DNA of 64,000 bases from JBGSWL01 sp041752455 (lineage in GTDB: Bacteria; Pseudomonadota; Alphaproteobacteria; Rhizobiales; Rhizobiaceae). Of this stretch, positions 1 through 9,657 are shown one piece after another. The stretch lies in the NCBI GenBank assembly GCA_041752455.1, contig JBGSWL010000078.1, positions 1 through 64,000 on the forward strand, in the 5' to 3' direction. The notes under the pieces are model-generated. The model saw only the letters and a list, made by a program, of their open reading frames with translations, was not told the origin of the DNA and did no database searches. Position 1 is the stretch's first letter. Each line of letters opens with the position of its first letter. Both the position numbers and the translations under genes were made by a program.

Positions 1-27
1 CTGTTGGCAATGGCATTGTCAGCTTGC

Positions 28-2109
28 TCACTCGGCTGCCTCCGCAATGGACCGGGCCTGCAGCGCCGAGCAAGTCGCCATGGTCTTCGATGCGCGCGCA
101 ATCGGGTTCGTCAGGTAGAAGTCGGCGACCGGCGACATGAAAGGCGCGGAGCCCACCTTGCCGCCCGACTTGGCAAGTTCGCCTACCGCTGCCGGATCAG
201 CGGGCATGGTCTCGTCGAGCCTGGCAAAAACTGGATATTCCGCGATCATGCGGTCGCGAAGCTGCGACAGGCTGTCGAACGCAAGCGGGCTGCCGAGCGC
301 GCCCGAAAGAGCGCGGAAAATCGCCCAGTCTTCCTTGGCTTCGCCCGGCGCGAATACCGCCCGGTTGGCAAGCTGCACGCGGCCTTCGGTGTTGACGTAA
401 AGCCCAGACTTTTCCGTGTATGCGGAGCCAGGAAGAATCACGTCTGCGTGGTGTGCACCACGGTCGCCATGCGTGCCGATATAGACCACGAAGGCGCCGC
501 CAGTATCCCCCATTTCGATTTCGTCTGCGCCGAGCAGGAACAGCACGTCACTGTCGCCAAGCATGGCGGCGACATTCTTGCCGCCCTTGCCTGGCACGAA
601 GCCAACGTCCAGCCCGCCGACGCGTGCTGCTGCCGTATGCAAAACGGCAAAACCGTTCCACTCGTCGGTGACGGCTTCGACGGCCTGTGCGAGCTTCGCT
701 GCCTGTCCGAGGATCGCTGCACCGTCCGAGCGCGAGATGGCGCCCTGCCCGACGATGATCAAGGGATGGCTGGCCGCCTTCAGCTTTCCGAAGAATTCGC
801 CATTGCCGTCGGCAAGCGACTTGAGCGAATCCGGCCCGGCGCCAATCTTGTCGTAGTCGTAACGCAGGTCGCCGACATCGCCGATCACACCGACCGGCAA
901 GTCGCCCTGCTTCCAGCGCTTGCGGATGCGTGCGTTCAGCACCGAGGCCTCGAAGCGCGGGTTGGCGCCGATGATGAGCACCGCATCGGCCAGTTCGATG
1001 CCCTCGATGGTCGGGTTGAAGATGTAGCTTGCGCGGCCGAGCGATGGGTCGAGCGCGGCGCCATCCTGGCGGCAATCGATGTTTTCCGAGCCGAGTGACT
1101 GCATCAGAAGCTTCAGCGCATACATTTCCTCGACGGTCGCGAGATCGCCGGCAATCGCGCCGATGCGTTCCGGTTTCGCCTTGCCGACCGCCTTCTTGAT
1201 GGCATCAAAAGCTTCCGGCCAGCTTGCCGGCACCAATTTCGAACCTTTGCGGACATAAGGACGGTCGAGCCGCTGCGAGCGCAGCCCGTCCCAGATGAAG
1301 CGCGTCTTGTCGGAAATCCACTCCTCGTTCACCTGGTCGTTGACGCGCGGCATGATGCGCATCACTTCCCGGCCCCGGCTGTCAACGCGGATCGCCGAGC
1401 CCACGGCGTCCATCACGTCAATCGATTCCGTCTTGGTCAACTCCCACGGCCGCGCCTGGAAGGCGTAGGGCTTCGAGGTCAGCGCGCCGACAGGGCACAG
1501 GTCGATGACATTGCCCTGCAACTCCGAGGTCATCGCGCTTTCGAGATAGGTGGTGATCTCGGCATCCTCGCCGCGACCGATCAGGCCAAGCTCGGAAATC
1601 CCTGCCACTTCGGTGGTGAAGCGAACGCAGCGCGTGCAGTGGATGCAGCGGTTCATGATCGTCTTGACCAGCGGGCCGATATACTTGTCCTCGACCGCGC
1701 GCTTGTTCTCCTGGTAGCGCGAGGAATCGACGCCGAACGCCATCGCCTGGTCCTGCAGGTCGCACTCGCCGCCCTGGTCGCAGATCGGGCAGTCGAGCGG
1801 ATGGTTGATCAGCAGGAATTCCATCACGCCTTCGCGGGCCTTCTTGACCATCGGCGTGTTGGTGAAAACTTCCGGCGCTTCGCCGTTCGGGCCGGGGCGC
1901 AGGTCGCGCACACCCATGGCGCAGGATGCGGCGGGCTTGGGCGGTCCGCCCTTCACCTCGACAAGGCACATGCGGCAATTGCCGGCGATCGACAAACGCT
2001 CATGAAAGCAGAAACGCGGCACCTCGGCCCCGGCCTCCTCGCAGGCTTGCAGGATCGTATAGTGGTCCGGGACCTCGATCTCGTTTCCGTCAACCTTGAT
2101 GCGTGCCAT
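28..2109 (-). CDS. nuoG: NADH-quinone oxidoreductase subunit G
   Basis: Large iron-sulfur subunit of the peripheral arm of complex I, which carries electrons from the NADH module towards the quinone module. The 693-residue protein is full length for the alphaproteobacterial family. The N-terminal ferredoxin domain shows the 2Fe-2S cysteines C34, C45, C48 and C63. These are followed by the His-Cys3 4Fe-4S set (H103, C107, C110, C116) and a further 4Fe-4S set C155, C158, C161 and C205. The rest is the molybdopterin-oxidoreductase-like domain without cofactor function in this family. It begins 45 bases after the DUF3291 gene, and its stop is 27 bases from the window edge, where nuoH would be expected. 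An intrinsic terminator at 3457-3497 separates it from nuoF, so it may rely on its own promoter or on readthrough. Confidence 0.97.
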   Translation of the reverse strand: MARIKVDGNEIEVPDHYTILQACEEAGAEVPRFCFHERLSIAGNCRMCLVEVKGGPPKPAASCAMGVRDLRPGPNGEAPEVFTNTPMVKKAREGVMEFLLINHPLDCPICDQGGECDLQDQAMAFGVDSSRYQENKRAVEDKYIGPLVKTIMNRCIHCTRCVRFTTEVAGISELGLIGRGEDAEITTYLESAMTSELQGNVIDLCPVGALTSKPYAFQARPWELTKTESIDVMDAVGSAIRVDSRGREVMRIMPRVNDQVNEEWISDKTRFIWDGLRSQRLDRPYVRKGSKLVPASWPEAFDAIKKAVGKAKPERIGAIAGDLATVEEMYALKLLMQSLGSENIDCRQDGAALDPSLGRASYIFNPTIEGIELADAVLIIGANPRFEASVLNARIRKRWKQGDLPVGVIGDVGDLRYDYDKIGAGPDSLKSLADGNGEFFGKLKAASHPLIIVGQGAISRSDGAAILGQAAKLAQAVEAVTDEWNGFAVLHTAAARVGGLDVGFVPGKGGKNVAAMLGDSDVLFLLGADEIEMGDTGGAFVVYIGTHGDRGAHHADVILPGSAYTEKSGLYVNTEGRVQLANRAVFAPGEAKEDWAIFRALSGALGSPLAFDSLSQLRDRMIAEYPVFARLDETMPADPAAVGELAKSGGKVGSAPFMSPVADFYLTNPIARASKTMATCSALQARSIAEAAE

Positions 2110-2154
2110 GGTGTTCCAGCAATCCGATATCAGAGCATTCGTTCGTCGAGGCCG

Positions 2155-2613
2155 TCAGCCGCAGCGTTGCGACTGCCAGAGCTTCACATGCGGCAGGTGC
2201 GACCAACCGAATGCGTGGTCGGTATTTCCATGCGCGTCGAGATAGTCAAGTCGGCTTTTGGCCTCAAGCAAATCGGGGCAATGCCCTTCTTCCACCCACC
2301 ACATGACAAAGTGATGCGACGCCATGGCCGAGAACCATTCGGCCTTGCGCTGGTAGAATTGCCGGTGAACGGTGTTCCAGACAAAATGCTCGAGTTGTTC
2401 GGCACTTTTCCAGACGCTCATGTTGGCGATGGTACCGGGCCACGGCGTTTCCACATCGGTGGCACCGGCGCCTTCGCCCTTCAGCATCCAGACAAATCCC
2501 GGCATGGCTGCGCCAAGGGCGTTCACGCGTTCGATATTGTCCATGAAATCGGCGATCCGCGGATCGTCGAGCGGGACTTTCGGGATAGCAATGTTGAGTT
2601 CGGCGAGGTGCAT
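2155..2613 (-). CDS. DUF3291 domain-containing protein
   Basis: 152-residue soluble protein of the DUF3291 family, whose function is unknown. The ATG at 2613 (protein begins MHLAELNIA) fits the family N-terminus. The reading frame stays open upstream, but that extension is Arg/Cys-rich and runs through a strong hairpin, so I rejected it. Visible features are a conserved early motif (AxxNIAxPKxPLDDPR), a Trp/His-rich middle (FVWNTVHRQFYQR, ASHHFVMWW) and a C-terminal FGWSHLP motif, as in small ABM/ferredoxin-like folds. It sits between an H3TH-domain gene and nuoG on the same strand. Nothing in the sequence shows a role in complex I, and its position may be fortuitous or reflect a conserved rhizobial neighbourhood. 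Confidence 0.85.
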   Translation of the reverse strand: MHLAELNIAIPKVPLDDPRIADFMDNIERVNALGAAMPGFVWMLKGEGAGATDVETPWPGTIANMSVWKSAEQLEHFVWNTVHRQFYQRKAEWFSAMASHHFVMWWVEEGHCPDLLEAKSRLDYLDAHGNTDHAFGWSHLPHVKLWQSQRCG

Positions 2614-2718
2614 GGCGAGCCGCTTTCGCCGTCCTCTTAGAACGAAACGACCGTGACTCCAACTGTTGGGCGCATCAATTTGCGCATAAGAGGCACGGTT
2701 TTTTTCGCATTTGCGAGC

Positions 2719-2741
2719 GCGGGGCCGGTTGCCGGCCCCGC
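2719..2741. other. Very strong GC hairpin upstream of the DUF3291 gene
   Basis: An 11-base arm, GCGGGGCCGG(c), pairs with its complement across a 1-3 base loop. On the minus strand it is followed by an A-run rather than a T-run, so it is not a canonical intrinsic terminator for the H3TH gene that ends at 2751. It lies in the 137-base gap between that gene and the DUF3291 gene and could be a Rho-type or RNA-stability structure. Confidence 0.5.
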
Positions 2742-2750
2742 AACGGCAGG

Positions 2751-3410
2751 TCAGCGCGGTTCCTTGCCGAAGCGCTTCACATACTCGTCGTGACCACCTG
2801 CGGCGAGCGCTGCGGCTTGGGCAATCCATTCATCACGCTCGATGCGCCCCTTGAACTGCAGGTAATTGTCGACCCACGCGACTTCGTGCTCGCTCCAGGC
2901 GGCGATCTGGTCGAAGTGCCAGATTCCCAGCCGGTTCAACGTGCCTTCCAGCTTCGGGCCGACCCCGGCAATCAGCTTGAGGTCGTCGGCAGAATCGTTG
3001 CGCGGTTCATCAAAACCCTGCGGGCGGCCTTCATCGATCAGGTCAGTCTCAACGGCTGCCTTTTGCTTCTTCTTTTTGACAGGTTTCAACTGGACGACGT
3101 TGGCAGCATCTGCCCTTGTCTCGGGTTCGACGACCGCAGCGGTCTCTTCGACCACCAGCGGTGGACGCACGGCTTCAACGCCGCCGGCCGCCTTGGCAAG
3201 CCGGTGCAGATGGCGCACAGCCTTCTTGCGACGCTTGGCGACCTTTTCTGTGGACAAGCCTTCGCCGAAGATGCTTTCGATCGCGCCGAGCGCCACCGCA
3301 TAGCCTGACCAGGCAGCAAATTTGGCAGCGCTGGCCGGGAGGCCGAGCGGCGCACCGAGCGTATCCACATGGTCTGCGAAGTGACTGTATTTCTTGAATT
3401 TCTTGGACAA
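2751..3410 (-). CDS. H3TH / helix-hairpin-helix domain protein in the nuo cluster (COG3743-like)
   Basis: About 219-residue protein. The N-terminal 75 residues are Lys/Ala-rich (KKFKKYSHFADHVDTLG then an Ala/Gly-rich amphipathic stretch), followed by a charged low-complexity linker ending in VKKKKQK. A C-terminal domain of about 80 residues carries the signature DDLKLIAGVGPKLEGTLNRL, typical of the flap-endonuclease-like H3TH group. The same domain ends NuoE and forms the C-terminus of the next gene. The last residues DEYVKRFGKEPR are nearly identical to the NuoE end (DEYVKVFGKEPR). I chose the TTG at 3410 because GGAG lies 6 bases upstream. The frame could also begin at GTG 3437, which has a stop codon immediately before it. 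Function is unknown, with possible complex I assembly or stability roles inferred only from context. Confidence 0.75.
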   Translation of the reverse strand: MSKKFKKYSHFADHVDTLGAPLGLPASAAKFAAWSGYAVALGAIESIFGEGLSTEKVAKRRKKAVRHLHRLAKAAGGVEAVRPPLVVEETAAVVEPETRADAANVVQLKPVKKKKQKAAVETDLIDEGRPQGFDEPRNDSADDLKLIAGVGPKLEGTLNRLGIWHFDQIAAWSEHEVAWVDNYLQFKGRIERDEWIAQAAALAAGGHDEYVKRFGKEPR

Positions 3411-3456
3411 TTTGAGCTCCGGGCCGTTGCCACGCACCTATGGCACGAGCTTGCGG

Positions 3457-3497
3457 CAAAAACGAAAAAGTCCGCACCGGCGACTCCGGTGCGGACT
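3457..3497 (-). terminator. Intrinsic terminator after the phasin-like H3TH gene
   Basis: On the minus strand the stem AGTCCGCACCGG pairs perfectly with CCGGTGCGGACT around a 5-base loop and is followed by TTTTTCGTTTTTG. It lies 70 bases after the stop at 3568 and splits the nuo cluster into an upstream (A-F) and a downstream (G onwards) segment. Confidence 0.85.
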
Positions 3498-3567
3498 GTC
3501 ATCATACTGTCATGAAGCCGAAATCCCAAGGGGATTCGCAGTACCCTGCGCCGGCAGAAGTAAAGCC

Positions 3568-4539
3568 TTACTTGGCGTCCGCGCCGCCTTCGAGGTCCTT
3601 TGCCTTTGCCATCCAGTTGTCGCGGACAATGCGGCCCTTGAACTGCAGGTAGTCGTCCATCCACGCCACTTCGTTGGGCGTCCAGCCGGCAATCTGGCCA
3701 AAGGTCCAGATGCCGAGATTGTTGAGCACCTGTTCGAGCTTCGGGCCGATCCCGGAGATCAGCTTGAGGTCATCGGGAGACGCCGGCTTTTCCATCTTCA
3801 CCGGCTGGACGAAGTCTTCCGGCATCAGTTCGACGGGCTTTGCGGGTGTTGCAACGGCGGGTGCATCCGATACGGCCACGTCCGCAGCAGCCGTCTTTGC
3901 AGGAACGGCCGCCGGTGCTGCCGGCGCAGGCTTGGCCTTGGCCGGTTTTGCTTTTGCGGCCGGTGCCACAGCCGCTGCGGCGGGCTTGGCGACCTTCTTC
4001 GGCTTGGCCGCTGGTATTGGAGCCACTGTCGCCGTTTCGGTCTCATGCAAAGCGACCGAAATCAGTTTGCTCGACGCTTCCACGGCGTCGGTCAACGCTT
4101 CAGTCGCAACGCTCGTCATGTTCTCGGTTGCAGCCAGCATCGCCGATGTCACCGCATCGACGGCATTGTCCATCGCTGTGATCGCGCCAACAGGCGCCGC
4201 AACCGTCGACTTGGTGCCGCTGACCGGTGCCGGAAGCTTGAAGGTCCAGTCCATCTTCCACGGTGTAGCCGCGCTTTGCATGGCGCCGGTCATCGTGCCG
4301 ATCGCAAGGCCCATCATGTGCGAAGCAACGCCCATCGAGACCGCGGCGCCCGCAGCCGCAGCGGCCATTGGGTGGGCTGCAAGATTGGTCATCCCCGGCA
4401 TTCCGGGAACGGTCGGGACCGCCTTCATCATGGCATCCATGGCTTCTTGTACCTGTCCGGGGTTCGGCATCATCGCCATCATCGGCAAGCTCTTGAAAGC
4501 GGACGGAAGCAGGGCGTCATTTGGTTTGAACATCAGCAT
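3568..4539 (-). CDS. Phasin-like protein with C-terminal H3TH domain
   Basis: 323-residue protein. The N-terminal third is rich in Met and Ala (PNPGQVQEAMDAMMKAVP, then an Ala/Gly/Met stretch that could touch a lipid or granule surface). Residues about 110-160 form an amphipathic helix pattern (AMDNAVDAVTSAML, TENMTSVATEALTDAVEAS) like phasins. Next comes a Lys/Ala/Pro repeat linker, as in PhaF/histone-like tails. The C-terminal 75 residues (DDLKLISGIGPKLEQVLNNL onward) are the H3TH-like domain shared with NuoE and the neighbouring gene. The ATG at 4539 is chosen because AAGGAAGG lies 7 bases upstream; the frame is open further upstream but has no ribosome site there. Two PhaR-type boxes lie about 85-115 bases upstream of the start. 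A link to polyhydroxybutyrate granules is inferred, not shown. Confidence 0.7.
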   Translation of the reverse strand: MLMFKPNDALLPSAFKSLPMMAMMPNPGQVQEAMDAMMKAVPTVPGMPGMTNLAAHPMAAAAAGAAVSMGVASHMMGLAIGTMTGAMQSAATPWKMDWTFKLPAPVSGTKSTVAAPVGAITAMDNAVDAVTSAMLAATENMTSVATEALTDAVEASSKLISVALHETETATVAPIPAAKPKKVAKPAAAAVAPAAKAKPAKAKPAPAAPAAVPAKTAAADVAVSDAPAVATPAKPVELMPEDFVQPVKMEKPASPDDLKLISGIGPKLEQVLNNLGIWTFGQIAGWTPNEVAWMDDYLQFKGRIVRDNWMAKAKDLEGGADAK

Positions 4540-4621
4540 ATCCAGGCCTTCCTTGAATATCTTGCCCCTCGGCAGACCAGCCTGAAACCCAGAGATCAGG
4601 CGTGCAAGGCGAACGGGCACA

Positions 4622-4655
4622 TTGTGCACTGCACACAGTATGCTGCATTGCACAA
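4622..4655 (-). promoter_or_regulatory. Paired PhaR-type boxes
   Basis: The minus strand contains TGCAATGCAGCA (4641-4652) and TGCAGTGCACAA (4622-4633). Both match the TGCRNYGCASMA consensus that I recall for rhizobial PhaR, the polyhydroxyalkanoate regulator. The pair also forms an interrupted inverted repeat (TTGTGCA ... TGCACAA). It lies in the 262-base gap between nuoF and the phasin-like gene, so control of the latter is the natural reading. Confidence 0.55.
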
Positions 4656-4801
4656 GTTTTTTCAAGGCCGTTCAGGGTTTGCTCACCAAGACTTTCGACA
4701 AGCCAAGGCATGAAGGCGCGCCGAGCAGCAGCGGCCCGGGCCGTCACGCCCCAACCACTGCGCCCGAAGCGCCCAAAACCACACTTTCAAGGCAATCAGG
4801 T

Positions 4802-6118
<1,317 letters not shown>

Positions 6119-6121
6119 GGC

Positions 6122-7459
6122 TTAGCGCGGCTCCTTGCCGAAGACTTTGACATATTCATCGCGACCGCCCTTGGCCAAGGCTTTTGCCTGCTTGACCCAG
6201 TCCTCGCGGTCGATCCGGCCCTTGAACCGGAGATAGCCGTCCACCCATTCGCGCTCGGCCTTCTTCCAGGACGCCACCTGCGCGAAGGTGAAAATGCCGA
6301 GAACGTGCAGGATGCCCTCGATCTTCGGGCCAATGCCGGAAATCATCTTGAGGTCGTCGATCGCGGCGGGCTTTTCAATTCCGGCTGGACGGTTCTTGTC
6401 GTTCAGCGACGGTGCCTCTGCTGCAACCACTGCCCCGGACTTTGCAGTATCCTTAGTGGCGGCGGCGACCTTCGGCTTGGCCATCTTGCCGGTTTTTGCG
6501 GGCGCATTCGCAGCTTTGCCTGCAACGGATTTGTCCATGAAGGATGCCGAACTCGAAGGCGCAGATGCTTGCGTCTCTTCGCCGGGTTTGCGTTGCCCGC
6601 CGCCTTTGGCCTGCTTGGGTTCGGTCAGGCCGCGGGTGTTGGCGGCTCCTGCAGAAACCTCAGGCGCCGGTTCGGCGGAGGCCGCAGCTTCGGCCTTGGC
6701 CGAAACCTTCCTTGCCGCCGGACCGTTGATTGCAGTGCTGGTCTCGGCAGTTTGGGTCTTCGGCCTGCCCGCATTGGACGGCACAGTTTGCGCAGCGGCC
6801 CTGTCGGCACCCTTTGCGGAAGCCTTGGCCTTGGACTTTGCTACAGTGGCATCGCCGGTCAACGTCAAAGGACCGCCAAACGGCGCGGAATAAATCCGGT
6901 CGATCTGCGGACCGGGCGCGATGGTATCGCCTTTGCCGCCCTCGAACGCATCGATGATCTCGGCCAGACGCTCCGGCGTCAGGTCTTCGAAGGTGTCCTT
7001 GCCGATCATCACCATCGGCGCGTTGACGCATGCGCCCTGGCATTCGACCTCTTCCCACGACAGGGTGCCGTCGCCATTGCGATGGAACTGGCGGTCGTGG
7101 ATCTTTGATTTGCACACGGAAATCAGGTCTTCAGCACCGCGCAACATGCAAGGCGTCGTGCCGCAGACCTGCACATGGGCGCGCGTGCCGACGGGCTGCA
7201 ATTGGTACTGGGTGTAGAATGTAGCAACTTCCATCACCCGGATCTTGGGCATGCCCAGCATGTCGGCAACGTGCTCGATCGCCGCACGGGTGACCCAACC
7301 TTCCTGGTCCTGCGCCAGCATCAAAAGCGGGATCACCGCCGATTGCTTGCGCTCGGCTGGATACTTGGCAATCCACTTGTCGACTTCGGTGGACATGTCA
7401 GCGCTGAAGGCAAATTCAGCGGGCTGGACGGCTTCATCGGCAAGGCGGCGGACGGACAT
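6122..7459 (-). CDS. nuoE: NADH-quinone oxidoreductase subunit E with long C-terminal H3TH extension
   Basis: The 24-kDa-type 2Fe-2S subunit of the NADH module. Residues 1-185 are the thioredoxin-like ferredoxin domain with cluster ligands C99, C104, C140 and C144 (motifs CGTTPC and CQGAC). Ordinary NuoE stops near residue 170-220, whereas this one is 445 residues. It continues with an Ala/Lys/Pro/Ser-rich low-complexity linker (about 205-365) and an H3TH-like domain (about 366-445, ISGIGPKIEGILHVLG, ending FGKEPR). Such extensions are known in rhizobia. The ATG start overlaps the stop of the upstream Uma2 gene (TGATG). The extension might tether the NADH arm to other proteins or nucleic acid; that is inference. 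Confidence 0.96.
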   Translation of the reverse strand: MSVRRLADEAVQPAEFAFSADMSTEVDKWIAKYPAERKQSAVIPLLMLAQDQEGWVTRAAIEHVADMLGMPKIRVMEVATFYTQYQLQPVGTRAHVQVCGTTPCMLRGAEDLISVCKSKIHDRQFHRNGDGTLSWEEVECQGACVNAPMVMIGKDTFEDLTPERLAEIIDAFEGGKGDTIAPGPQIDRIYSAPFGGPLTLTGDATVAKSKAKASAKGADRAAAQTVPSNAGRPKTQTAETSTAINGPAARKVSAKAEAAASAEPAPEVSAGAANTRGLTEPKQAKGGGQRKPGEETQASAPSSSASFMDKSVAGKAANAPAKTGKMAKPKVAAATKDTAKSGAVVAAEAPSLNDKNRPAGIEKPAAIDDLKMISGIGPKIEGILHVLGIFTFAQVASWKKAEREWVDGYLRFKGRIDREDWVKQAKALAKGGRDEYVKVFGKEPR

Positions 7460-8013
7460 CAGTCAAGGTTCCCGACTAGAGCTTCAACCGGCACTCTTAT
7501 GCCGGGTGGTGACAAGGACAAAGTACCGGCGTCATGGACAGCGCGCTCGATGGCGCTGCCCGTGCGGGCGTGGTGGATCACGATCCGGTTGTAAGGATCG
7601 ACGACCAGATAGTGGGCGATCGACGGCACGCGGAAATACTCGTCCACCTTGGCGATGGAATCGCGGCGGATCGAACTTGGTGACAGGACTTCGACGACGA
7701 TCACCGGATTGTCGAGGACGAGTGAATCCAGATCGACCGGGCCGCACTGTATGGAGGCATCCGGTTCGCGCACCGTTGTTTCGTCGATGACAATACCGGC
7801 ACCATCAGGAAAAACGGTGCAGTCTCCATCAAGGCCCGCAACCGCTTCGGTCAACGCATCAAGGACCCGCTTCTTGACGAGGCCGTGACGGTTCGTCTCC
7901 GGCGACATGGCGATGACCGCCCCGTTCTCCAGTTCAAAGCGTCCGCCCTCTAGCGTCTCGCACCAGGCGAGAAACTCGGCAGACGAGAACCGGGTCTGGG
8001 GCACGGCGCTCAT
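7459..8013 (-). CDS. Uma2 family (DUF820) restriction-endonuclease-fold protein
   Basis: 184-residue protein of the Uma2/DUF820 family, which has the PD-(D/E)XK nuclease fold and is abundant in cyanobacteria. Visible core: the N-terminal helix with FLAWCETLEGGRFELENG; the first metal-binding Asp in REPDASI; then the Glu-containing strand NPVIVVEVLSPSS and the following RRDSIAKVDEYFRVPSIAHYLVVDP. It is wedged between nuoD and nuoE. Its ATG (8013) overlaps the nuoD stop as TGATG, and its own stop overlaps the nuoE ATG as TGATG, so it is translationally coupled on both sides. A GTG one codon upstream (8016) is a less likely start. The role is unknown, and the family has no established part in respiration. 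Confidence 0.9.
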   Translation of the reverse strand: MSAVPQTRFSSAEFLAWCETLEGGRFELENGAVIAMSPETNRHGLVKKRVLDALTEAVAGLDGDCTVFPDGAGIVIDETTVREPDASIQCGPVDLDSLVLDNPVIVVEVLSPSSIRRDSIAKVDEYFRVPSIAHYLVVDPYNRIVIHHARTGSAIERAVHDAGTLSLSPPGIRVPVEALVGNLD

Positions 8014-9203
8014 CACCGGTCAACCTCACCGAACACGATATCGAGTGAGCCGAGCACGGCAGAGACGTCGGCCAGCAAATGCCCGCGGCAGAGGAAGTCC
8101 ATCGCCTGCAGATGCGCAAAGCCCGGCGCGCGCAGCTTGCAACGATAGGGCTTGTTCGTGCCGTCGGCGACAAGGTAGACGCCGAACTCGCCCTTTGGCG
8201 CTTCGACGGTAGCGTAAACTTCACCTTCCGGCACACGGTAGCCTTCGGTGTAAAGCTTGAAGTGGTGGATCAACGCTTCCATCGACCGCTTCATCTCTCC
8301 GCGCTTCGGCGGGACTATCTTGCCGTCGGTGTTGGAAATCGGCCCCTTCCCGCCGGTGCCCATCAGCTTGTCGACGCACTGGCGCATGATCTTGGCGGAC
8401 TGGCGCATTTCTTCCATGCGGATCAGGTAGCGGTCGTAGCAGTCGCCATTCTTGCCGACCGGGATGGAGAATTCCATTTCCGGGTAGCACTCATAGGGCT
8501 GGCTCTTGCGAAGGTCCCAGCGCGCACCCGAGCCGCGCACCATGACGCCGGAAAATCCCCACGCCCAGGCGTCCTCAAGCTTGACGACACCGATATCGGC
8601 GTTGCGCTGCTTGAAGATGCGGTTGTCGGTCAGAAGTCCGTCGATATCGTCGACAACCTTCAGGAACGGATCGATCCAGTTGCCGATGTCCTCGACCAGC
8701 TGCGGTGGCAAATCCTGATGGACGCCGCCGGGGCGGAAATAGGCGGCGTGCAGGCGCGCACCGCAGGCCCGCTCATAGAACACCATCAGTTTTTCGCGTT
8801 CTTCGAAACCCCAGAGCGGCGGGGTGAGCGCGCCGACGTCGAGCGCCTGTGTCGTGATGTTCAGAAGATGCGAGAGGATGCGGCCGATCTCGGAATACAA
8901 AACGCGGATGAGCTGGCCCCGGCGCGGCACTTCGACCTCAAGCAGGCGCTCGACAGCCAGCGCAAAGGCATGTTCCTGGTTCATCGGCGCGACATAGTCG
9001 AGACGATCGAAATACGGCAGCGCCTGCAGATAGGTCTTCGTCTCGATCAGCTTTTCAGTGCCGCGATGCAGAAGGCCGATATGCGGATCGACGCGCTCGC
9101 AGACCTCGCCGTCAAGCTCCAGCACAAGGCGCAGAACGCCATGGGCGGCCGGATGCTGCGGGCCGAAATTGATGTTGAAATTGCGGACGTTATGTTCGGT
9201 CAT
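8013..9203 (-). CDS. nuoD: NADH-quinone oxidoreductase subunit D
   Basis: 49-kDa subunit of complex I that, together with NuoB, forms the quinone-binding pocket near cluster N2. The 396-residue protein is a stand-alone NuoD (not fused to NuoC as in enterobacteria). It begins with the conserved [19 protein letters not shown], continues with [13 protein letters not shown] and [17 protein letters not shown], and ends with [19 protein letters not shown]. It shares a TGATG overlap with the Uma2 gene downstream. Upstream, between nuoC and this gene, lie the heptamer-repeat arrays and the four-helix-bundle gene, so its translation start is about 450 bases from the nuoC stop instead of the few bases expected. 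Confidence 0.98.
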   Translation of the reverse strand: MTEHNVRNFNINFGPQHPAAHGVLRLVLELDGEVCERVDPHIGLLHRGTEKLIETKTYLQALPYFDRLDYVAPMNQEHAFALAVERLLEVEVPRRGQLIRVLYSEIGRILSHLLNITTQALDVGALTPPLWGFEEREKLMVFYERACGARLHAAYFRPGGVHQDLPPQLVEDIGNWIDPFLKVVDDIDGLLTDNRIFKQRNADIGVVKLEDAWAWGFSGVMVRGSGARWDLRKSQPYECYPEMEFSIPVGKNGDCYDRYLIRMEEMRQSAKIMRQCVDKLMGTGGKGPISNTDGKIVPPKRGEMKRSMEALIHHFKLYTEGYRVPEGEVYATVEAPKGEFGVYLVADGTNKPYRCKLRAPGFAHLQAMDFLCRGHLLADVSAVLGSLDIVFGEVDR

Positions 9204-9223
9204 GGTCCGCTCCCTGCGGGCGC

Positions 9224-9251
9224 GTGAATGGTGAATGGTGAATGGTGAATG
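9224..9251. repeat. Four perfect tandem GTGAATG heptamers (left arm)
   Basis: Four uninterrupted copies of GTGAATG fill these 28 bases, just beyond the stop of the four-helix-bundle gene. The array is the inverse complement of the array at 9630-9657. The two arms could pair to form a 28-base stem that loops out the gene between them. Confidence 0.95.
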
Positions 9252-9254
9252 GCT

Positions 9255-9632
9255 TCATTTCTGTAGCGAACGAACCAGTGTCACCAGGCGTTTGCCCAGC
9301 CTTTCGCAATCTGCGAGAAGCTGACCTGGCAGTTCCTGGGAACCGAAATCCAGAAGACGCGCCAACTCCAACTGAGTTTCCAGTTCCTTCAGCGAACCTT
9401 GAGCGATGCGCAGGAACTGGATGAAGGATGGACGGCTCGCCCTGCCAAAGCCTTCGGCGATATTGGACGGAACTGACACCGCTGCGCGACGGATTTGCGT
9501 AGACAGTCCGAAACGTTCGCTGTCCGGAAAACCGGACGCCAGCCCGTATACCGCTACGGCCAGATCCATGGCTTCTTGCCACACAACCAGGTCGCGGTAG
9601 TCCTTGATCGGCGATCGGTTTTTGTCTTCCAT
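9255..9632 (-). CDS. Four-helix-bundle protein (23S rRNA intervening-sequence type)
   Basis: 125-residue helical protein of the family first met as the ORF inside 23S rRNA intervening sequences and also found free in genomes; its biochemical function is unsettled. Signature pieces are DYRDLVVWQEAMDLAVAVY near the N-terminus, then FPDSERFGLSTQIRRAAVSV, PSNIAEGFGR, and the late helix with LKELETQLELA. It lies between nuoC and nuoD on the nuo coding strand, so it would be on the nuo transcript. Its start codon falls inside the first heptamer of the right repeat array, and its stop is 3 bases from the left array. The gene is therefore exactly bounded by inverted heptamer arrays, suggesting that it arrived as a unit. 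Confidence 0.92.
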   Translation of the reverse strand: MEDKNRSPIKDYRDLVVWQEAMDLAVAVYGLASGFPDSERFGLSTQIRRAAVSVPSNIAEGFGRASRPSFIQFLRIAQGSLKELETQLELARLLDFGSQELPGQLLADCERLGKRLVTLVRSLQK

Positions 9633-9657
9633 TCACCATTCACAATTCACCATTCAC
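9630..9657. repeat. Four tandem CATTCAC heptamers (right arm, one mismatch)
   Basis: Copies are CATTCAC, CATTCAC, AATTCAC and CATTCAC, the inverse complement of the GTGAATG array at 9224-9251. The array contains both the ATG of the four-helix-bundle gene (9630-9632) and the stop codon of nuoC (9654-9656). Confidence 0.95.

Noticed and set aside
2614..2829. N-terminal extension of the DUF3291 protein up to 2829
   Set aside because: The extension is Arg/Cys-rich, crosses a strong hairpin and the end of the upstream gene, and lies outside the family domain.
3394..4713. A 439-residue plus-strand frame opposite the phasin-like gene
   Set aside because: Cys/Arg/His-rich translation of the antisense of an Ala/Lys-rich repeat region; no start signal or family.
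9224..9657. CRISPR array
   Set aside because: The units are 7 bases in direct contact with no spacers, and the arms are inverted relative to each other.
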